From Ascoidea rubescens DSM 1968 (Eukaryota > Ascomycota > Saccharomycetes > Ascoideales > Ascoideaceae), in assembly GCF_001661345.1 (NCBI RefSeq), contig NW_017962923.1, positions 372,001-436,000 on the forward strand: 64,000 bases of DNA. The letters run 5' to 3'. Below, piece by piece: positions 58,213 through 64,000 of the stretch (position 1 is the stretch's first letter; every line of letters starts with the position of its first letter). A model generated the notes under the pieces. That model was not told where the DNA came from and searched no databases. It worked only from the letters and a program-made list of their open reading frames with translations. A program made the position numbers and the translations under genes.

Positions 58213-58771
58213 TTACATAATTAAGTAAAGAATTACAGACCCAACTGTCAACGTTATCAAATAAGACTTTGAGAATGTTATCTGTGTTGCTGAATTAGTA
58301 CTATTAGATCTTGATGATGATGATGATGATGATGCAACAACACCACCAGCAGCTGCAATTTTTTTTTTGGTCTTGGATTTGGAGTTTCCTCCACTTTTTC
58401 CTCCACTTTTTCCTCTACTGCCACCTTTTCGCTTTTCAAGTTTGATAGTTTCGTTGAATTTATTAGAATTTATGACTTTTTTCTCTTTCGTCATTTTCTT
58501 CAAAATCATTATAACAACCTATATCATCTTCCTTTTTGTATCCAAAAATTTGATTGATTTTTATTATAATTTTCTCAATTCTTGATTCTGCCTCATTATA
58601 ATCATTATATTCAGGATATTCATTTCTTGATATTACTTCTGATATTAATTTGGCATTATCATTTCTTTGTTCTTCTTGTTTTATCACACCACATAAAATT
58701 AAATTAAAATAATAATTTAATAGTAAAACAAAAGCCATTTCTTCTCCATTTATTTTCATCCTCATTCTCAT
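58213..58771 (-). CDS. Two overlapping minus-strand ORFs, possibly one frameshifted gene
   Basis: The upstream frame (58771-58463, ATG start, 102 aa) is helical and acidic (NEYPEYNDYNEAESRIEKIIIKINQIFG). The downstream frame (58509-58213, 98 aa) is basic, then Ser-rich, and ends in a hydrophobic segment (SYLITLTVGSVILYLIM) like a GPI signal or tail anchor. They overlap by 47 bp in different frames. A poly-A/GAAA-rich junction could hide a single-base indel, either a sequencing error or a real mutation. I do not recognise the protein. Confidence 0.35.
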
Positions 58772-59745
58772 TTTAATTATAATTATAATTATACATATTA
58801 TTTCTTTAAAAAAATCAAATCCACTTTAATTTCTCGTGTTATTTATATTGTTTATTATCTTTTCTATTGAAACAATAGTTAAGCCTTCATTTGATTGTCT
58901 TATTATTTCATCTCTTCTATAACAGCCAAAAAATCCCTTAGTTTTGTGGTTCGGTGCTAATTTTGGAAATTATCACACCTCAAAAAAGAATCAAACACAA
59001 TCTAAGCCATTCAACTATCACTCTTTACTGACAGAAAAGGCTTGTGTTTTCTGTCTCTATCAATTGCGACTATCCAATCAGTCAATCATTTATTGCTCAG
59101 CTAATACATATCTCTCTTGCTGTTCAGAGGCATTGTTAACATACTGTCTACCAAAATCTTAAAAACTTTAAAACCTCCACACTTCAAAATATCAGAACTT
59201 AAAATGCCCCCCACAGAGCCCACTTTTGATTTTGAATTTTGAATATCGAATCCATTAGACTCATCAAATCTGTTATACTCATCATACTATTAACTCAACA
59301 AAAAAAATACAGAAAAAATAATTCAATACTGTTAAACAGTTCAATTTAAGCAATACACTTCATAAAAATTATTAACACTATGTAATTGATAATATATAAA
59401 GCAACAAAGCAACAAAGCAATCCAACAAAATTTTGTAGTAAATTCACAATTCTAAACAGATGTTAACACTGTTACTCAATTCCACGTTTTCTATAATTCT
59501 GGATTGCTAATTATACGCTCAACTCAAGCAAGTTTTCTATTCTCACTTTAAAACTTCTTTCCAAATTTTATTCTACAATTCAATTACTTTTTTCTTATAA
59601 AAGCCCACTGAATTCCATCAATCTTGAAAATAGCTTTTCTTTTCTTAATAACTAAGATTATCATATTGCTTTATTAATTGCTTTAAATTGAAAATTTTAC
59701 AACCGAACTAAATCTATTTTACAACCAAATTAAACCTACTTTACA
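58772..59745. promoter_or_regulatory. HSP12 upstream region
   Basis: Nearly 1 kb of AT-rich DNA. It holds a ATTATAATTATAATTATA stretch at 58777-58796, TATATAAAGCAACAAAGCAACAAAGC near 59394-59417 as a plausible TATA region, and a CCCCCCACAGAGCCCAC patch at about 59206-59222. I see no perfect STRE (CCCCT) close to the gene. Long leaders are common for stress genes. Confidence 0.45.
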
Positions 59746-59949
59746 ATGTCTGACCAAGGAAGAAAAGATTTCTCTCAAAAGATTCACGAAAAGGCCAAAC
59801 CAGAATCTCAAAAAACTTTTGGTGAAAAAACCAAAGAAAAGGCCTCCAATGCTGCTGATTCTGTTAGTCGTGCTGTTCAACCAAACTCTGAGAAGTCAAA
59901 TACACAAAAAGCTGCTGATAAGCTCCACAATGATAACAAAACTTTATAA
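59746..59949 (+). CDS. HSP12: Small heat-shock protein Hsp12/Wh11-type
   Basis: Hsp12 is a soluble, largely unfolded stress protein that forms amphipathic helices on membranes and is induced by heat, osmotic stress and stationary phase. The 67-aa product begins MSDQGRKDFSQKIHEKAKPESQKTF, matching the Hsp12 signature (MSDxGRKxFxxK ... KPxSQK). It then has alternating charged/Ala helices with AVQPNSEKSNTQKAADKL. It is shorter than S. cerevisiae Hsp12 (109 aa) and close in size to Candida Wh11. Confidence 0.9.
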   Translation: MSDQGRKDFSQKIHEKAKPESQKTFGEKTKEKASNAADSVSRAVQPNSEKSNTQKAADKLHNDNKTL

Positions 59950-60603
59950 AGCTCCAAAGGGGAATGATCATCCTAACTTCAAAATATATTATTTAGGGAT
60001 TAAATAGGGAATTTCTTATTAAATATAGTCAAATAAAGATATCACTTTTTTAATTGTTTGCTAATGCACTGTAGTAATTTTCGATAAAGGTCTATCAAAC
60101 CTCAAAGGCCATCTTTGCAATATATATGTTCAATTTCAAATAAGCCTTTCAAATTACTTTAATATTTCATTTGAAATGCGCTTGTTGGAAAAATTTGTAA
60201 CAAACCTATGTTTTATTATAAACCATCGATTTTTTTGGCTGAAGAGTGAAAACAGAAACGCAACACAAAGTCACTGATTATTTGAAAAATTTAATCAAAT
60301 CAAGAAAATGTCAAATTGCAATTGCAATAGCTTCAGTCATCAACATCCTACTTCAAATGACTAAATAATAGACAATATAGCTTTACATTTATTATTCAAC
60401 TTAGAATAAAGGTAACTAAAATAGATATTGACTAGAAAAAAAATTAAGATTTCTTTTTGTTCTTTTTTAATCAACATATCGATGAAAGAATAGAATGATC
60501 TTCCTAGAGAATCTGTATTTGAAGAGATTTTAAAAATAGTGATTAACTAAAAACAAAAAGTGAATAATAAAATATTATTTTCATAAAATTATATATCAAC
60601 TAA
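59950..60603. other. Spacer between HSP12 and the Cys-rich gene (convergent)
   Basis: AT-rich 3' flanks of two convergent genes. No frame longer than a few dozen codons and no recognisable RNA. Confidence 0.5.
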
Positions 60604-61011
60604 CTAACAACCATATTTTTGGCAAAAATCGTTGCAAAAATCATTGCAAAATTCGTCGCAGAACTTTTGAGAAAAGTCTTGAACAGAATCCTTTGAAAGA
60701 TTGTTGTAACTGCTACAAAACTTTTCACAAAACTCTTTGCAGAAGTTATCGCAAAACTCTTGGAATTTTTCATTTGATGAATTGTTGCAACATTTTTCAA
60801 AGCATTTTTGACAACATTCAGCACACAATTTTTTGCAAACTTCAGCACATTTTTCTTTCTCGCCAGCTGAGCTATCATCGCAAATCAGTTCACAGCAGTT
60901 TTTGCAGCAATCAACAACATTAGAGAGAACCTCTGGCTTAGCCTTACCACAGGAAGAGCCCTCCAATGAATTACCAGGACCAGAACTAGAGCAAACACAA
61001 GAACAAGACAT
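60604..61011 (-). CDS. Cysteine-rich 135-aa protein, putative metal-binding
   Basis: The ATG at 61011 starts MSCSCVCSSSG. The product has 26 Cys in 135 residues (about one in five) and no signal peptide. Spacing is ordered: CC-x2-CC, then KCAEVCKKLCAECCQKCFEKCC, then repeated F-C with three residues between Cys (EFCDNFCKEFCEKFC and KFCDEFCNDFCNDFCQKYGC). Cys every fourth residue places thiols on one face of a helix, with Phe beside them. This differs from beta-hairpin CxC metallothioneins such as Cup1. It resembles in pattern the helical Cys-rich copper-storage (Csp/DUF326-like) proteins. Cytosolic Cu(I) or Zn(II) buffering is an inference; no orthologue is recognised. Confidence 0.75.
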   Translation of the reverse strand: MSCSCVCSSSGPGNSLEGSSCGKAKPEVLSNVVDCCKNCCELICDDSSAGEKEKCAEVCKKLCAECCQKCFEKCCNNSSNEKFQEFCDNFCKEFCEKFCSSYNNLSKDSVQDFSQKFCDEFCNDFCNDFCQKYGC

Positions 61012-61771
61012 ATCTAATCAACACCAGATTTAATTTCGTAAGCAAGGTATCCTATAAAGATCTTAGAGATAATAGTGAAAATAGAATCGAAAAGCCAGAA
61101 TTAGTGGAGGAAACCTGGATGTATTTATATTGTTTGCAACACATAGTGCACCATATGTTAGTTTGATTTGAATTAGTAATACAGCAAAAACATCGCTTGA
61201 TGTATGGGTCTATTCAATCCAGCCAATAAACACGCTGGGCAGAGGCATGGCAGTCGTGCTGGCTTTTTTCGGACACAAGGCAGGAATGCTCCCGCTTGAA
61301 GAGTGGTTTTTGCAGCAGTTCAAGCCTCGGTTTGTCAAAACGTCCCAGTCCCACCGGTTGCAGAGCCAGAGCACGACTGTGTACAAACAACGAAAAAAGC
61401 TCATCCAGTTCACAAACAGTCCCACTCTGAAATTTCCCACTTCCAGAATTTTTCTGAGAATGATAAAAAAAGAAAGCCTTACATTATACAGTTATACTTT
61501 AAAGAAATCTAAAGATGTTTTGAATTTTAATTTTCAATTGAATTTAAGATATCACATTATTAAAAGCAGTTAAAAACATTATACCGGAAAGTGTTTCATT
61601 GAAAGGTTTGTTAATATTACAAATTACCTTATAAGACTTCTCGATATTTTATAGAAAAGGCGGACTTGTCACTTGTTTTTCTTGTTTTTTCAATTTCTTC
61701 ATTCTTTGCTGATTTTATATTTTAAATTAAATTAAATAATTAATTCATTTATTTGTTTTCAATTACTTCCA
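61012..61771. promoter_or_regulatory. Divergent promoter, Cys-rich gene / ECM11-like gene
   Basis: A 760-bp spacer with a GC-rich centre at 61230-61400. An imperfect inverted repeat (CAGTCGTGCT at 61251 and AGCACGACTG at 61370) encloses about 110 bp. AT-rich leaders lie on both sides. The open frames crossing it have no landmarks. Confidence 0.5.
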
Positions 61772-62620
61772 ATGTCATCCAATAACTCTTCAACAAAAAG
61801 GCAAAGAAAACATATTAAAGACAAGAATACCAATGATTCAATTAACCACAATAAAAGTGTCAAGCGCCAAAAGTCGAATTCTAAAGCGAAAACAGATAAG
61901 CTAACCGCCGAAACAATTATTAAAAAAGAAACGCAAGAAAATGATAACCCATTTAGCAAATTTTTCATTAAATTTCCTAATGATAGTAATAACAATATTG
62001 ATAATGAGAACTATCACAATATTCATAAGAGCAATTCTGATATCCAAGGCAATGATAACAATTATAATGATTTGAATGGGAAAATTGATGAAAGAACTGA
62101 ATTTGATAATCTTATTGAAGAAATTGATTCCAATCACAAATCAAATGACAAGTCTAACGTATCATCGAAGGATTTTGAAAGTAACAATTCTGGAAGTATT
62201 TTTTCAAATAATACAAAAATTAATTCCTCAAAAAGCGAGGAGTTCAACGACATATTATTGGTGATCAATTCCTTTCCTAAGAATTTAACAGACCCAATAT
62301 TAAATGAAAATATATTTGATGATTACATTAATGACGAAAATGGCAATTCATTAAGTCACAATAATAACAGTGATTTGTCGACTCTTCTTTCAATGGATTT
62401 ACACAGTTGGTCGAATTATGGAATAAATTTGGTCAACAAAAACTTCAGTCTAATCTTTCAGTCTGTTTTGAAAAGAAATTTGTTGAATCTCCGATTCAAT
62501 TTAATCAATAAAGTTATAACCAATTATATCGAATCACTATCGGTATTGAATGAAAATTTAGTTACTAAATCCTATAAGATTCAAAATTTGGGAAAAGAAA
62601 TAGTTAATGAGTTGAATTGA
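61772..62620 (+). CDS. ECM11-like meiotic synaptonemal-complex protein (tentative)
   Basis: The 282-aa product is basic at the start (SSTKRQRKHIKDK, nuclear-signal-like) and disordered and Asn/Asp/Ser-rich up to residue ~200. It ends in a ~75-residue helical domain: LSTLLSMDLHSWSNYGINLVNKNFSLIFQSVLKRNLLNLRFNLINKVITNYIESL. A Trp followed by a Gly four residues later, then an R-rich helix with a conserved Phe, fits the C-terminal domain of Ecm11. Ecm11 is a sumoylated central-element protein that works with Gmc2 in meiosis. The match is by pattern only; a kinetochore or other coiled-coil protein is also possible. Confidence 0.5.
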   Translation: MSSNNSSTKRQRKHIKDKNTNDSINHNKSVKRQKSNSKAKTDKLTAETIIKKETQENDNPFSKFFIKFPNDSNNNIDNENYHNIHKSNSDIQGNDNNYNDLNGKIDERTEFDNLIEEIDSNHKSNDKSNVSSKDFESNNSGSIFSNNTKINSSKSEEFNDILLVINSFPKNLTDPILNENIFDDYINDENGNSLSHNNNSDLSTLLSMDLHSWSNYGINLVNKNFSLIFQSVLKRNLLNLRFNLINKVITNYIESLSVLNENLVTKSYKIQNLGKEIVNELN

Positions 62621-63040
62621 AAGTAAGTAAAATCACTTATCGTCTAGAAATTCCATTGTGCTATATCTAAATTGTCTATATAGGGAAGCTATCTTGCTGG
62701 TGTTCATACTTAGCATCTGCAATTTCCTCCAACCAGTAATCAACATCATCTTGTCGGCTTCCAGAACGTGTGATACACCGGAACTCGCCTGTAGCACACG
62801 TGCATCAGGCACTTTTTCGGTATTATTGCGTCATCATGCAGAAAGCATGTACAAGCAAACTCAATTGAAGGAGAGAACCGGAAAGTGGACATTCATATAA
62901 AGGCTCATCTTGGCGCTTAAGCTTTAATGTTTCATTCTTACCAGTTTTCTCCTTCTCTCTCTCTTTATTGTGAGGTGCAGAGGTCTTTTTTTAAAGCCGC
63001 TGCTGATTCCAATGTCTTCTTTGGTGGCAGACAAAAGAAC
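62621..63040. promoter_or_regulatory. Upstream region of the F-box/LRR relic
   Basis: It contains a GC-richer patch (62740-62890) with CACGTG at 62797-62802 and ACCGGAAAG, a TTCATATAAAGGC TATA-like element near 62893, and a CTTTCTCTCT-type leader. It looks like a once-functional promoter for the relic that follows. Confidence 0.4.
62797..62802. promoter_or_regulatory. CACGTG E-box (GCACACGTGCAT)
   Basis: Sits in the GC-richer patch about 240 bp before the F-box-like segment. Confidence 0.45.
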
Positions 63041-63510
63041 GGTAGAATCATTGAGGCTTTTAACAATCTTCCCCATGAGTTAATCTAGAGGCTGGTGTAC
63101 TACTTCTTAACAAAAAGTTAGTGTTTGCATTATCTGAAAACAAATCTTTTCAATATTTTACTTTGCTATCTTTATTCCGTTGTTTGAAAGTTGACAAAAC
63201 TGATGGTCAAAATATTTGCCGAAAAAACGAGCTAATTATCAATCTTAACGATGTCAAAAATTTGTATCTATCTCATCATAATCTTTCTAAAATTGAAAAT
63301 TTATTATCTTTGATTAATTTAAAATTGTCGAATTTATATACAATTATCTATATACTATTCAAAATTTACCAAATTTATTAAATCTGCAATATCCAAGTTT
63401 ATCATGCAATCTAATTTCTAGTATTGAAAATTTAGATAATCTTATTAATTTGCAATCATTTGATTTATCCAATAATTATCTTGTTAATAAAAATAAAAAC
63501 ATAATATAGT
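63041..63510 (+). pseudogene. Relic of an F-box/leucine-rich-repeat gene
   Basis: The translation first gives IIEAFNNLPHELI, an F-box-like start, then an in-frame TAG, then RLVYYFL. After a frame change the sequence reads FALSENKSFQYFTLLSLFRCLKV and LRR units of the SDS22 type (VKNLYLSHHNLSKIENLLSLINLKL). After another frame change it gives QNLPNLLNLQYPSLSCNLISSIENLDNLINLQSFDLSNNYL. The domain order F-box then LRR fits SCF substrate receptors, but at least one stop and two frame changes show it is dead. Confidence 0.6.
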
Positions 63511-64000
63511 TCCTAAAACTTTTGTGGCTGGATTTGAACTTGAATTATATAGCTGCAAACTCTATCTAGATAATTTGGCTTGGTACAGTGATTTTTTTCT
63601 GTCTTTTTTGCTTTTTCCTTTTTACTGTTTTTTTTGTGTTTGGATTATTGGAATTAACAAGCCATGAATAAAAAAATATCAATAAATTTAGAAAAGTGTT
63701 TGATTTTTGACTTTGGTTGTGATTATTTAGTTGTTGAGGTCGTGCATAGGTATATGCATATACCCGCAGACATGTTATGAGTCAAGATGATAGGTGATTT
63801 TGTTGCTGCTGATGCTGGATGCAACAGGTAAAACGCCATTTGCTGATGACTGACCAAAAACTTGTACATCTGGGTCTGGAAATTGTATAAAACGCTTCTA
63901 AGATATCTATTCAGAAAATACATAACATTAGTAATTCTGGAATCAAACATTTTATCTGTTGGAAAACCAGTGTGTTGATAGGACAAGCAATACATTCTAT
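63511..64000. other. Right-end spacer
   Basis: AT-rich with T-runs (63592-63640). A 90-codon minus-strand frame with an ATG at 63995 (to 63723) has no domain I can recognise, and its gene status is open because it lies at the window end. Confidence 0.4.

Noticed and set aside
61247-61573. 108-codon plus-strand frame in the Cys-rich/ECM11-like promoter
   Set aside because: It crosses the GC-rich inverted repeat and has no domain features; most likely a chance frame.

Overview
The window is nuclear DNA of an ascomycete yeast (Saccharomycotina). The evidence is strongly AT-rich spacers, compact mostly intronless genes, short spliceosomal introns with GTATGT or GTAAGT donors, Asn-rich and microsatellite-encoded protein tracts, and gene types such as CRH cell-wall enzymes, a PDR-type ABC transporter, HSP12, an AP-3 beta adaptin and Mnr2. 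I cannot name the species. CTG codons are rare and fall at unconserved positions in the genes I checked, so how CTG is decoded cannot be settled here; products are described with the standard code.

Layout. 1-5.7 kb: 3' part of a PDR ABC transporter, then TRM5 and RRP4 as a divergent pair. 6.4-11 kb: APL6 and a zinc-finger protein. 11-12.6 kb: a gene-poor GC-richer stretch. 12.6-20 kb: an undivided MADBUB checkpoint kinase, YCH1, two tandem CRH-type chitin/glucan transglycosylases and tRNA-Asn. 20-26 kb: CCT3 (spliced), RPC17 (spliced), IPK1 and tRNA-Val. 26-34.8 kb: a PLP-enzyme/rhodanese fusion, a bacterial-looking ParA/CooC-type ATPase with a His-rich insert, IRC6 and MNR2. 34.8-39.4 kb: an inverted, apparently identical second copy of tRNA-Val, IPK1, RPC17 and the 3' end of CCT3. 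39.5-47.5 kb: an SREBP-like bHLH factor, an unknown 252-aa protein, two facing tRNA-Asp genes around HPA3 and a 5'-less ORF, intron-bearing tRNA-Met, and a small velvet-like protein. 49-56 kb: HGH1 and an HSL1-type kinase. 57-64 kb: a decayed phosphofructokinase copy, HSP12, a 26-cysteine protein, an ECM11-like protein and an F-box/LRR relic.

Most genes are independent housekeeping units sharing divergent promoters or meeting tail to tail; none form operons. The most unusual parts are the 4.6-kb inverted duplication (with a one-N assembly seam and a 95-bp repeated overlap inside its right copy), the bacterial-type ATPase, the Cys-rich protein with helical Cys spacing, and the velvet-like ORF.

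Starts: several open frames extend upstream through TTG or GTG codons; I used the first plausible ATG in each case.
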